DNA of 22,905 bases from JAHWJR01 sp035942035 (GTDB lineage: Bacteria; Actinomycetota; Acidimicrobiia; Acidimicrobiales; CADCSY01). Under the pieces are notes generated by a model. The model was given only the letters and a program-made list of their open reading frames with translations, had not been told where the DNA came from and did not search any database. This document shows positions 1 through 8,048 of the stretch, piece after piece. The first letter of the stretch is position 1. Each line of letters begins with the position of its first letter. The stretch lies in the NCBI GenBank assembly GCA_035942035.1, contig DASZDK010000067.1:1-22905 (forward strand), written 5' to 3'. Made by a program: the position numbers and the translations under genes.

Positions 1-1
1 G

Positions 2-451
2 TTCCGGTTCACCGTGCTGCGAGGCGAGCACGCCGACGCCTTCGGTGCCGTGCTGGAGGACGCCTACCGGGCCCGGTGCCGGGACCGGGGGACCGAAGTG
101 GTGCCGGCCAAGGCAGCCAAGGAGCGCAGCAAGCTACGGCGGGCGCCCCTGGTCGTGGTGGTCTCCGCCCTGCGGCCCGCCGAGGAGAACCCCATCCCCT
201 GGACCGAGCAGCTGGCTGCCTGCGCCGCCGCCTGCCAGAACGCCCTGCTTGCCGCCACCGCCCTGGGCTACGGCTCCATGTGGCGCACGGGAGAACCCTG
301 TTACGACGACCGGGTGAAGGCGGCCCTGGCCCTGTCACCGCAGGACGCCGTGGTCGCCTTCCTCTATTTGGGGACGGTTCCGGAGGGCCTCCGGCCGAGA
401 TCAGCCGGCGACCCCGATCTCGACGGCCTGGTGCGGGAATGGCCCGCCTGA
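2..451 (+). CDS. Nitroreductase family protein, 3' part (5' truncated by window edge)
   Basis: The frame is open from the first bases, so the N-terminus and true start lie outside the window; about 149 residues remain. The remaining part matches the C-terminal half of small FMN-dependent nitroreductases of the YdjA type. These are cytoplasmic flavoenzymes that use NAD(P)H to reduce nitro or other electrophilic compounds, but the physiological substrate cannot be told from sequence. Supporting features are a segment reading VVVVSALRP, a helix rich in Ala and Cys (AACAAACQNALLAATALG), the GYGSMWRTG segment typical of the family, and a closing FLYLGTVPEG strand. It converges on the CHRD lipoprotein gene with 22 bases between the stops. 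The family call is fairly secure, the precise function unknown. Confidence 0.8.
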   Translation, partial: FRFTVLRGEHADAFGAVLEDAYRARCRDRGTEVVPAKAAKERSKLRRAPLVVVVSALRPAEENPIPWTEQLAACAAACQNALLAATALGYGSMWRTGEPCYDDRVKAALALSPQDAVVAFLYLGTVPEGLRPRSAGDPDLDGLVREWPA

Positions 452-473
452 ATCGGTCCGGGCGAACGAACGG

Positions 474-989
474 TCAGCCCAGCTGCCCCCGCAGGGCCCC
501 CTCGGGGAACTCGTCGTTGTGGACGTTGACGTAGAACCCTGCCGGGTTGGCGGCGATGCGCTGGAGAAGGTCGGGGTCGGCGGCGACACACCCGTCGACG
601 GCGCCCTCCGCGCTCGGCGGCTCGAGGGTGACAACCGGCGGGCCGCTCTCCCCCACTCCTCCCTCGTGGATGTGGGCGGCGGTGGCCGGGGCGATGTCGA
701 GCACGTTGATGTCGTAGCAGAGCTGGTCCTGCTCGACGAACACGGTGGCGAAGCCGGTGCCGTCGTCGTCCCCCGGTCCGGGGACCTCGGCCGCCCCGGT
801 CAGCGCGATGTCGGCGAAGGTGGCCACCGGAGGGCTGGTGACCGCCGGGGCCTCCGGTGCGGCGGAAGACGTGGCGGTCTCGTCCGGCACCTCCAGCGCC
901 GGGTCCTGGCCCGACCCGCAGGCGGCCATGGCCAGGCTGGCGACGAGGAGGGGCGCGGCGAAGATCCGTTGGCGACTCACCGTTCGCAT
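474..989 (-). CDS. CHRD domain lipoprotein
   Basis: This encodes a 171-aa exported protein. The N-terminus has a basic residue pair, a hydrophobic stretch and a lipobox-like LAMAACGSG, so it is predicted to be a lipid-anchored surface protein. A Thr/Ser/Ala/Pro-rich linker follows. The remaining ~115 residues form a CHRD domain: it opens with FADIALTGAAEVPGPG, contains AAHIHEGGVGESGPP, and closes with NVHNDEFPEGALRGQLG. CHRD is a beta-strand domain first described in chordin; its bacterial role is not established. I used the ATG at 989, which has no Shine-Dalgarno. A GTG at 980 keeps the signal peptide and sits seven bases after a TAGAAT box, so leaderless translation from 980 is an equal alternative. 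The gene is divergent from sufC1. Confidence 0.8.
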   Translation of the reverse strand: MRTVSRQRIFAAPLLVASLAMAACGSGQDPALEVPDETATSSAAPEAPAVTSPPVATFADIALTGAAEVPGPGDDDGTGFATVFVEQDQLCYDINVLDIAPATAAHIHEGGVGESGPPVVTLEPPSAEGAVDGCVAADPDLLQRIAANPAGFYVNVHNDEFPEGALRGQLG

Positions 990-993
990 TCTA
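988..993 (-). promoter_or_regulatory. -10-like box TAGAAT for the CHRD gene
   Basis: On the minus strand TAGAAT ends seven bases before the GTG at 980. This would place transcription start at or next to that GTG and give a leaderless message. The box overlaps the alternative ATG at 989. No convincing -35 hexamer is visible. Confidence 0.35.
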
Positions 994-1040
994 ACGGGTG
1001 CCCGGCGTGACCATCGCCGAGGCCGAACCCCCATTCCTCC

Positions 1041-1065
1041 TATGGCCGTAGTGCTAATGGCCATA
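1041..1065. promoter_or_regulatory. Inverted repeat TATGGCC-N11-GGCCATA upstream of sufC1
   Basis: Perfect 7-base arms at 1041-1047 and 1059-1065 lie in the 86-base divergent spacer between the CHRD gene and sufC1. The right arm overlaps the probable sufC1 -10 box (1064-1069), so a bound protein would block the promoter. This placement fits an operator for an Fe-S or iron/redox regulator such as SufR or an Rrf2 protein. The regulator is an inference; no such gene lies in the window. Confidence 0.45.
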
Positions 1066-1069
1066 CACT
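1064..1069 (+). promoter_or_regulatory. -10-like box TACACT, probable leaderless sufC1 promoter
   Basis: TACACT fits the actinobacterial TANNNT -10 pattern. Six bases separate it from the GTG at 1076, placing transcription start at about the first base of the gene. No Shine-Dalgarno precedes the GTG, which agrees with a leaderless message. Confidence 0.4.
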
Positions 1070-1075
1070 GGGTTC

Positions 1076-1830
<755 letters not shown>

Positions 1831-1843
<13 letters not shown>

Positions 1844-3090
1844 GCGCGGGCGAACGAGCCGATCCGCTCGACGTGACACGGGTGCGCAAGGACTTTCCCG
1901 TCTTCGAACAGGTTCGTGACCGGCCGCTCGTCTACCTCGACTCGGCGGCGTCGTCGCAGAAGCCCCGGGCGGTGCTCGACGCCATGACCGAGTACTACGA
2001 GACCACCCACGCCAACGTGCACCGTGGCGTGTACGCCATGGCCGAGGAGGCCACCGCACGCTACGAGCGGGCGCGCCGCACCGTGGCCCGCTTCGTCGGC
2101 GCCACCTCAGCCTGCGAGATCCTGTTCTCCAAGAACGCCACCGAGTCGCTGAACCTGGTGGCCAATGCCTGGGGGCGAGCCAACCTGTCGGCCGGCGACG
2201 TGGTGGTGCTCACCGAGATGGAGCACCACGCCAACCTGGTGCCGTGGCTGATGCTGGCCGAGGAGCTGGGACTGGAGCTGCGCTACCTCGGCGTGACCGA
2301 CGACGGGCTGCTCGACTGCTCCGACCTGGAAGCCACCCTCGACGGGGCCAAGGTCGTCGGCCTGACCGCCATGTCCAACGTGCTCGGCACGCTCACCCCC
2401 GTCCGCCGGGTGGCCGAGGCCGCCTCCGCCGCCGGCGCCGTGGTCGTGGTCGACGCCAGCCAGTACGTCCCGCACCTCGCCACCGACGTCACCGCCCTGG
2501 GGGCCGACTTCGTCGCCTTCACCGGGCACAAGATGCTGGGCCCGACCGGCATCGGCGTGCTCTGGGGGCGCGAAGCGCTGCTCGACGCCATGCCGCCCTT
2601 CCTGGGAGGCGGCGACATGATCCGCGACGTCCGTCTCGACGGCTTCACGCCCAACGAGCTCCCGTGGAAGTTCGAGGCCGGTACGCCGCCCATCGCCGAG
2701 GCCATCGGGCTCGGCGCCGCCGTCCGGGAGCTCGAGCGCTACGGCATGGAAGCCGTCCGTGAGCACGAGGTGTCGTTGACCCGGTACGCCCTGCGCACGC
2801 TCGGGGAGCGCTACGGCGACGACCTGGTGATCCACGGGCCGAGCGAGGCCACCGAGCGGGGTGGGGTGCTGTCGTTCACGTTCAAGGACGTCCATCCCCA
2901 CGACGTGTCGCAGGTGCTCGACCAGTCGGGCGTGTGCGTGCGGGCCGGGCACCACTGCGCCAAGCCGTTGATGCGCCGCCTCGGCGTCGCCGCCACCGCA
3001 CGAGCTTCGTTCTACGTCTACAACGACGAGTCGGATGTCGACGCTCTGGCCGACGCCCTGAGCTCGTGCTCCGACCTGTTCTGCCTCTGA
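1831..3090 (+). CDS. sufS: Cysteine desulfurase SufS
   Basis: SufS is a PLP-dependent cytoplasmic enzyme that removes sulfur from L-cysteine as an enzyme persulfide and passes it to SufU for Fe-S assembly. The 419-aa product starts near RVRKDFPVFEQ and has LVYLDSAASSQKP, NVHRGVY, the PLP-lysine segment TGHKMLGPTGIG (Lys at about 234), and the active-site Cys in RAGHHCAKPLMRRLG (about 376). The GTG at 1831 is chosen because a strong GGAGGAGG lies about nine bases upstream inside sufC1. GTG at 1873 is possible but has a weaker site. The start overlaps the sufC1 stop, implying translational coupling. The C-terminus ends with two additional cysteines (SSCSDLFCL) past the usual end of the family, of unknown meaning. 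Confidence 0.95.
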
Positions 3091-3101
3091 GAAGGAGGGC
3101 C

Positions 3102-3602
3102 ATGCCCGGCCTCGAAGACCTCTATCGCGAGATCATCCTCGATCACTACCGCAACCCGCGGAACCGTGGCGAGCTCGCCTGTCCACCCGCTCACCGCTCG
3201 GAAGGCTTCAACCCGCTGTGCGGCGACGAGGTCGTCCTCTACCTCGACGTCGACGCCGACGGGCGGGTCGTCGACCTGAAGGTCGGCGGCCAGGGCTGCT
3301 CCATCAGCCAATCGTCGGCCTCGATGATGTCGGCGGCGGTGAAGGGGCGGAGCTTGGACGAGGTCAAGGCCCTCAACCGGGCCTTCAAGGCGCTGATGTC
3401 GATTCACGAGTCCCGTCTCGACGCCGAGGAGGGCGACGGCAGTGGCACCGACACCCCGGTCCCCGACCCAGCGGTCGAGCTCGGCGACCTGGCGGCGCTC
3501 CAAGGGGTGGTGAAGTTCCCGGTGCGCATCAAGTGCGCCACCCTGCCGTGGAACACCCTGGCTCAGGGCCTCGACGAGTTCTCGTCCCCCGCCACCGCCT
3601 GA
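3102..3602 (+). CDS. sufU: Zinc-dependent sulfurtransferase SufU
   Basis: SufU accepts persulfide sulfur from SufS and relays it to the SufBCD scaffold in Gram-positive-type SUF systems. It resembles the IscU scaffold but binds zinc. The 166-aa product shows the metal-site residues in order: NPLCGD (Cys40, Asp42), GQGCSISQSSASMM (Cys66) and RIKCATLPW (Cys145). The SufU-type insertion between the second and third sites is present (about residues 80-135, acidic, including SGTDTPVPDP). An AAGGAGG sequence lies just upstream of the ATG, 11 bases after the sufS stop. Position directly after sufS matches the functional SufS-SufU pair. Confidence 0.95.
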   Translation: MPGLEDLYREIILDHYRNPRNRGELACPPAHRSEGFNPLCGDEVVLYLDVDADGRVVDLKVGGQGCSISQSSASMMSAAVKGRSLDEVKALNRAFKALMSIHESRLDAEEGDGSGTDTPVPDPAVELGDLAALQGVVKFPVRIKCATLPWNTLAQGLDEFSSPATA

Positions 3603-3608
3603 GCCGGC

Positions 3609-3986
3609 GTGGCTCGGTGGCTGGTCGACGGCTCCAACCTCGTCGGCAGCCGGCCCGACGGCTGGTGGCGTGACCGCGGCGGCGCCTTCGCTGCCCTGGC
3701 CGTCGAGCTCACCCTCTTCGCCGAGGTGACCGGCGACGAGGTGGCGGTCGTGTTCGACGGGAAGGCCCCGGACCGGGACGGTGACGGCGCCGGGGTGCCG
3801 GTGCACTGGGCACCGTCGGCCGACGATCGCATCGTGGCGCTGGTGGCTGCCGACAACCACCCCACCTCACTGTCGGTGGTCACCTCCGATCGCCAGCTCG
3901 CCGAGCGGGTGTCCGCCCGGGGGGCGACGACCACCGGGGCAGGGTCCTTCCGGCGTCGGCTGGACGCGCTGCTGGGAGGGCAATGA
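3609..3986 (+). CDS. NYN/PIN-like (YacP-type) predicted ribonuclease
   Basis: This 125-aa protein opens with WLVDGSNLVGSRPDGWW, the first acidic strand of the NYN/YacP branch of the PIN nuclease fold. It continues with VAVVFDGKAP and VVTSDRQLAERV, which supply further acidic residues expected to bind metal. These families cut or process structured RNA, but no target can be named. The GTG start is six bases after the sufU stop, so it is probably translated from the suf message. Why it travels with suf is not evident. The fold call is reasonably firm, nuclease activity is inferred. Confidence 0.75.
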   Translation: MARWLVDGSNLVGSRPDGWWRDRGGAFAALAVELTLFAEVTGDEVAVVFDGKAPDRDGDGAGVPVHWAPSADDRIVALVAADNHPTSLSVVTSDRQLAERVSARGATTTGAGSFRRRLDALLGGQ

Positions 3987-4043
3987 GCAGCTGGTGGGTA
4001 CGGTCCTGCGGTCCGCACATCGATCGAGGAGGAGCGAGCGACC

Positions 4044-4277
4044 ATGGGTGACACGGGACCGGAGAGCGGCGCCAAGGGCGCGACCGAGGGCGTGAAGGGC
4101 AAGGTCAAGGAGGCCGCCGGCGTCATCAGTGGCGACGAGAACCTCGAGCGCGAGGGCGAGGCCCAGCAGGATAAGGCCGAGTCGCAGCGTGACGTGGCCG
4201 CCAAGGAGGCCGAGGCCGAGCGGGCTCGCGCCGAGGCCGCCAGCCGCGAAGCCGAGCAGCGAGCCAACCAGCAGTAG
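4044..4277 (+). CDS. CsbD-like stress protein
   Basis: This 77-aa, highly charged, Ala/Glu-rich protein carries the CsbD-type segment GATEGVKGKVKEAAGVISGD near its N-terminus, followed by a long predicted helix rich in Glu, Ala, Arg and Lys (KEAEAERARAEAASREAEQ). CsbD-family proteins are small, abundant, helical stress proteins of unknown mechanism. A GAGGAGGAG site at 4026-4034 precedes the ATG. It is the last plus-strand gene before the convergent minus-strand SUF arm. The 57-base gap from the NYN gene leaves room for its own promoter. Confidence 0.8.
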   Translation: MGDTGPESGAKGATEGVKGKVKEAAGVISGDENLEREGEAQQDKAESQRDVAAKEAEAERARAEAASREAEQRANQQ

Positions 4278-4285
4278 GCGGGTCC

Positions 4286-4298
4286 GACCGCCACGGTC
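4286..4298. terminator. Small hairpin between convergent genes
   Basis: GACCG-CCA-CGGTC lies in the 37-base spacer between the CsbD-like stop and the pterin dehydratase stop. It could act on both strands, but there is no T tract and only five base pairs. Confidence 0.25.
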
Positions 4299-4314
4299 TG
4301 CCAGGCCGAAGGCG

Positions 4315-4596
4315 TCAGCGCAGGCGGTCGGCGGCAGCAGCCAGCTCGAAGCAGGTGGCGGTGATGCCTCCGGCGGCGTGGCTGGCGATGTCGATGACGA
4401 CTCGGTTCCAGCTGTTGGACCAGTCAGGGTGGTGATCGAGCTTCTCGGCAACCAGGGCGAGCCTGGCCACAAAGCCGAAGGCTTCGTTGAAGTCGGCGAA
4501 GGAGAGGTCCTTGTGAAGCTTGCCCTCGACGACCGTCCACCCGTCGGTGTGGCGCAGCCGCTCCTCGATCTCGGCGTCAGTCAGCTTCTCGGCCAC
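4315..4596 (-). CDS. 4a-hydroxytetrahydrobiopterin dehydratase (pterin-4a-carbinolamine dehydratase)
   Basis: This 93-aa protein has the complete PCD active-site pattern, EKLDHHPDWSNSWNRV followed by SHAAGGIT. It includes the His-His-Pro pair and the later His that catalyse dehydration of 4a-hydroxytetrahydropterin during recycling of the aromatic hydroxylase cofactor. Length is normal. The GTG start is two bases after the sufC2 stop, with GAGGG inside the sufC2 end as the likely ribosome site, so it is the last gene of the minus-strand SUF arm. It should not be confused with the degenerate PCD-fold Rubisco factor at 16433-16705, which lacks the catalytic His pattern. The link to SUF is unexplained. 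Confidence 0.9.
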   Translation of the reverse strand: MAEKLTDAEIEERLRHTDGWTVVEGKLHKDLSFADFNEAFGFVARLALVAEKLDHHPDWSNSWNRVVIDIASHAAGGITATCFELAAAADRLR

Positions 4597-4598
4597 CG

Positions 4599-5384
4599 TC
4601 AGCCCTCGAAGGATTCGCGCAGTCCCGGCATGACGTCGAGCTGGCCCTCCGCCTCGTCCTCGGCGAACCCGGCGTAGCCGGTCGACTCCAGCTCCTCGGC
4701 GAGATCCGGCCCGCCGGTCGCCACGATCCGCCCCCGAGACAGCACGTGGACGACGTCGGCTCTCAGCTCGCTGAGCAGGCGCCGGTAATGGGTGATGGCC
4801 AGCACGCCGAGGCCCCTCTCCTGGGTCTCGGCCTCCACCCGGCGGGCGACCTTGCGCAAGGCATCGATGTCGAGGCCCGAGTCGATCTCGTCGAGGATGG
4901 CGATGCTGGGCCGCAGCACCCCCAGCTGCAGCGTCTCGTTGCGTTTCTTCTCCCCGCCCGACAGGTCGACGTTAAGCGGCCGATGCAGGAAGCGTTCGTC
5001 GAAGCCGATGCGCTGGGCTTCCACCTGCATGCGGGCCTGCACGTCGCCACCTCCTCGTCCGACGGCCGCCAGCGCCTCCTCGAGCACGTCATCCAAGGCC
5101 ACGCCGGGCACCTCGGTCGGGTACTGCATGGCGGAGAAGAGACCGGCGGCAGCCCGCTGCCATGGCTCCAGAGCAAGGATGTCGGTGCCGTCGAGGGTCA
5201 CGCTGCCGCCGAGGACCTCGTAGCCGGGCCGGCCCATGATCACATGGGCCAGAGTCGACTTGCCGGAGCCGTTGGGGCCCATCACGGCGTGGACCTCGCC
5301 GCTGCGCACCGTGAGGTCGATTCCACGCAGGATCTCCTTGCCGCCCACCGCAGCCCGCAGGCCGGCCACCACCAGCTCAGCCAC
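4599..5384 (-). CDS. sufC: Fe-S cluster assembly ATPase SufC (copy 2)
   Basis: This 261-aa SufC has Walker A GPNGSGKST (about residues 37-45), signature LSGGEKKRNE (141-150), Walker B IAILDEIDSG (161-170) and ITHY (197-200). It is clearly divergent from the plus-strand copy: the body differs at many positions and it carries a 20-residue acidic tail (AEDEAEGQLDVMPG region). The GTG start overlaps the end of the Rieske gene by eight bases. Sitting behind sufD, it is the natural partner of that SufD. Two sufC genes 3 kb apart on facing strands suggest duplication or merging of two SUF sources rather than a recent copy. Confidence 0.95.
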   Translation of the reverse strand: MAELVVAGLRAAVGGKEILRGIDLTVRSGEVHAVMGPNGSGKSTLAHVIMGRPGYEVLGGSVTLDGTDILALEPWQRAAAGLFSAMQYPTEVPGVALDDVLEEALAAVGRGGGDVQARMQVEAQRIGFDERFLHRPLNVDLSGGEKKRNETLQLGVLRPSIAILDEIDSGLDIDALRKVARRVEAETQERGLGVLAITHYRRLLSELRADVVHVLSRGRIVATGGPDLAEELESTGYAGFAEDEAEGQLDVMPGLRESFEG

Positions 5385-5709
5385 CGGTTGCCTCCACCGT
5401 CACCAGGACGTCGTCACCCTCGACCCGGACGTCGTAGGTCGGCACCGGCCGGGTGGCGGGCAACGTGTCGGGTTCCCCCGTCTTCAGCGAGAAGCAACTG
5501 CCGTGCTTCCAGCACTCGATCTGCAGGGCGTCGGGGTCGACCTCGCCTTCGCTCAGCGAGTAGTCGGCGTGGCTGCACGTGTCGCCGATGGCGTAGAAGT
5601 CGTCACCGACCCGCACCAGGGCGATCTTGTGACGGTCCACCACGAAGCGCGTGGCGCTGTTGGGCTCGACGTCGCCCACCGAGCACAGGCGAACCTCGGC
5701 GCCGCTCAC
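5377..5709 (-). CDS. Rieske [2Fe-2S] ferredoxin-like protein of the SUF operon
   Basis: This 110-aa protein carries a Rieske cluster motif: CSH at residues 45-47 and CWKH at 66-69, giving two Cys and two His ligands. The fold resembles the soluble ferredoxins of aromatic dioxygenase systems. Such proteins commonly accompany sufD and sufC in actinobacterial suf operons. They may supply electrons during assembly, or be a client, though that role is not proven. The GTG at 5709 is chosen because it makes a 4-base GTGA overlap with the sufD stop and begins at the conserved VRLCSVGDV segment. The longer frame upstream only shadows sufD. Confidence 0.9.
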   Translation of the reverse strand: MSGAEVRLCSVGDVEPNSATRFVVDRHKIALVRVGDDFYAIGDTCSHADYSLSEGEVDPDALQIECWKHGSCFSLKTGEPDTLPATRPVPTYDVRVEGDDVLVTVEATGG

Positions 5710-7049
5710 CGCGCCACCTCGACGTCCCGACGGTCGAGTTTGGCGGTGATCTCCGAGCGAAGCGCCGGGACGGCGGCGGGCACGGGTAGCCGTTCGAGCA
5801 CGTCTTCGAAGAACCCCAGCACGATCAGTCGCTCGGCCCGTGCCGGCGGGACTCCGCGGCTCTCCAGGTAGTAGCGCTGGTCCTCGTCCACGGGGCCGAC
5901 GGCGGAGGCGTGGCTGCACCGAACGTCGTTGTTCTCGATTTCCAGGTTGGGCACCGACTCCGCCCATGCGCCGTCGGAGAGCTTGATGTTCCGGTTCGTC
6001 TGGAAGGCGTCGACCCCGGCCGCCTGCTTCCCGATGTGGATCATCCCGGTGTAGACGGAACGGGAGCGGCCCTGTACGGCTCCCTTGAACAACAAGTCAC
6101 TCATGGTCTTGGGGGCCTCGTGGTCCTGGAGGGTACGGAAGTCGTGCATCTGGTTCCCCTCGCCGAAATAGACGGCGAGCATCTCCCCGGAGGCCCCCCT
6201 GCCGGCCAGGGTGGACTCGACCTCCAGACGGGCGTAGCCGCCGCCGAGGGCCACCATGGACGTGCTCAGCCGGGCGTCCCGCTCGCCCCGGCTCAGCTGG
6301 CGACCCAGCTGCCACACCCGCTGCCCCAGCAGTTGGGCGTTGACGTAGCGCAGGCGGCTGGCCGGAGCGGCCGCCAGCTCCACCACGGGGAGCACCAGGG
6401 CGTCGACGTCGGCGGACCCGGAGTGGTCGTAGACCACCACCTCGCTGTCGTCACCGGCCTGCACCACCAAGTGCGGGAAGGTGGCGAGGCCAGTCCCGTC
6501 GGTCCAGTGCAAGACGACGACCGGCGCGTCCACGACCAGGCCAGGGCGCACACGCACGAGTACAGGGTCGGCAACGAATGCGTCGTGGAGCAGCGAGAAG
6601 GCGCCGTTGGCCTCACCGGTGACCGTGCCGAGAGCCGCCCCTTCGGGATCGAGGTCGGCGAGGCGGCCCACCTCGAGCCCGGCTGCCGCCGCGTTCGGGT
6701 CGACGTCGACGTGGACCACCGAGCCGTTGTGCACAACGACGAGTGCGGCTCGCTCCTCGACGGTGTCGAGCACCGGCTGGAGCCCGTCGGGTACCGCCTC
6801 ACCGGACGGTGCACCGGTGTGGGGGCGGTAGGCGCCCAGGTCGAGCTCAGGGATGCGGCTGTAGCGCCACACCTCCTCCTCGACCGTGGGCAACGGCGTG
6901 GTGGAGAAGCGCTCGAACGCTCGAGTCCGCCGGTGCTGCAGCCATGTAGGACCGCGCAGCTGGTCCACGGCGTCGGCGGTGAACGTGGACAGAACGGAGC
7001 CTCCTGGCAAACGGGTGTGGGCGGGTAGGTCGGCCTCTTCGCCCTCCAC
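5706..7049 (-). CDS. sufD: Fe-S cluster assembly scaffold protein SufD
   Basis: SufD pairs with SufB and SufC in the cytoplasmic scaffold that builds Fe-S clusters. The C-terminal half has the SufB/SufD beta-helix core, with FKGAVQGRSRSVYTGMIHIG, FQTNRNIKLSD and NNDVRCSHASAVGPVDEDQ (Cys378, His380). It closes with YYLESRGVPPARAERL. These fit SufD better than SufB. The product is 447 aa from the GTG at 7049, which has no visible Shine-Dalgarno. An in-frame CTG at 6992 has AGGAGG seven bases upstream and starts where homology should begin (STFTADAV), giving 428 aa. The start is therefore unsettled. No sufB is found beside it. It is the first SUF gene of this arm, 22 bases after a membrane-protein gene. 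Confidence 0.92.
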   Translation of the reverse strand: MEGEEADLPAHTRLPGGSVLSTFTADAVDQLRGPTWLQHRRTRAFERFSTTPLPTVEEEVWRYSRIPELDLGAYRPHTGAPSGEAVPDGLQPVLDTVEERAALVVVHNGSVVHVDVDPNAAAAGLEVGRLADLDPEGAALGTVTGEANGAFSLLHDAFVADPVLVRVRPGLVVDAPVVVLHWTDGTGLATFPHLVVQAGDDSEVVVYDHSGSADVDALVLPVVELAAAPASRLRYVNAQLLGQRVWQLGRQLSRGERDARLSTSMVALGGGYARLEVESTLAGRGASGEMLAVYFGEGNQMHDFRTLQDHEAPKTMSDLLFKGAVQGRSRSVYTGMIHIGKQAAGVDAFQTNRNIKLSDGAWAESVPNLEIENNDVRCSHASAVGPVDEDQRYYLESRGVPPARAERLIVLGFFEDVLERLPVPAAVPALRSEITAKLDRRDVEVAR

Positions 7050-7071
7050 CCGCCAGGCTACCGGGCCGGGG

Positions 7072-7956
7072 TCAGCGGTTGCGAGGCGACGGCGGCCGCA
7101 GGGGACGCTCCCGCCGGCGAGGGGCGCGATCAGCCGGCCCGCCCGTGGTCGCGCCGGCGCCGTCGTCGTCGCTCGGAGGGGGCGTCACCGAGGTCTCGGG
7201 TTCGTCGCGCCGGCCGCCCCACGCCTGCTGGCCCGTGGCCCACGGGCGAGAGGGAAGGCCCTCGGGTCGCCGGTCGCGGTCGTCGTCCCGTCGCGAGTCG
7301 TGCTCGTCGTCCCGTCGCGAGTCGTGCTCGTCGGTCTTACGGACGCCGTCGTGCTCGTCAGCGTCGCGGCGAGGCAGGGTCCCGGAGGCGGCAGGGGCGA
7401 ATGCCCGCGTGGCGAGCTTGCCGTGCCAGCGCTCGCCGGCCTTCCCCCCGAGGACGGCGCCAAGGAGCATGGCCACGATGGCGGCGATGCCAGCCACGGT
7501 GGCGATATCGCCGTACTCGGACCCCGAGGTGGGCACACCCAACGTGCGCAGGTTGTCGGCGAGCGCCTCGGTGTTGGTCTGGGTGCCCACCAGCACCCCG
7601 ACGACGATGGCGATCAGCACGGCGAGCACGAACACGAGCCCGCCGTTCAACGCTCCGGCCCGGCGGGCCATCCGGCCGGCCACGTACCCCCCGAAGAAGT
7701 AGGACACAAGAAGGACCAGCGCGGCGACGATGCCGCCACCGATCCCGGCCTGGCGCCAATCGTTGCTGGTCAAACCGGTGGTGTCGACACCCACCGCAGC
7801 GAGGACGGCAGCCACGACCGCCAGCAGAATGGCAAAGGCAGCGTACGCCACCAGCGTCCCGGCCAGGATGCTGATGAACGACACCTGGCCCATGCTGGCG
7901 GCGCTGGCGAACGCCCGCCGGTCGCTGCTGCTCTCGACCCTGTCCACAACAGGCAT
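7072..7956 (-). CDS. Four-TM membrane protein with charged repetitive C-terminal tail
   Basis: This 294-aa protein has four hydrophobic helices at about residues 28-56, 73-96, 102-125 and 149-170, several Gly-rich (FFGGYVAGRMARRAG, LLGAVLGGKAGERWHG). A ~110-residue hydrophilic tail follows, rich in Asp, Arg, Glu and Pro, containing the direct repeat DEHDSRRD twice. It resembles the loosely defined actinobacterial membrane proteins of the YrzE/TIGR04086 kind, but I do not assign a function. GAGGAGG precedes the ATG. The stop is 22 bases from the sufD GTG, so the two may share a transcript. Confidence 0.75.
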   Translation of the reverse strand: MPVVDRVESSSDRRAFASAASMGQVSFISILAGTLVAYAAFAILLAVVAAVLAAVGVDTTGLTSNDWRQAGIGGGIVAALVLLVSYFFGGYVAGRMARRAGALNGGLVFVLAVLIAIVVGVLVGTQTNTEALADNLRTLGVPTSGSEYGDIATVAGIAAIVAMLLGAVLGGKAGERWHGKLATRAFAPAASGTLPRRDADEHDGVRKTDEHDSRRDDEHDSRRDDDRDRRPEGLPSRPWATGQQAWGGRRDEPETSVTPPPSDDDGAGATTGGPADRAPRRRERPLRPPSPRNR

Positions 7957-8048
7957 GTCGACCTCCTCGGTGACCGTCGGAGCCTCTGGAACTCCTCACA
8001 CCTTCCCCATCGTCGGCAGTGCAAACTGCGGCGCTAACGGGCCACCTC

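Noticed and set aside
3996..4001. GGGTAC, a sigma-B/F-like -10 before the CsbD-like gene
   Set aside because: No GTTT-like -35 is found at the right distance, so a stress-sigma promoter is not supported beyond the gene family's reputation.
7279..7335. Direct repeat in the membrane-protein tail as a possible CRISPR or mobile element
   Set aside because: Only two adjacent in-frame copies encoding DEHDSRRD; it is a coding low-complexity repeat.
8016..8029. GCAGT-GCAA-ACTGC hairpin between the lipid kinase and the membrane-protein gene
   Set aside because: Only five base pairs and no T tract; too weak to call a terminator in GC-rich DNA.
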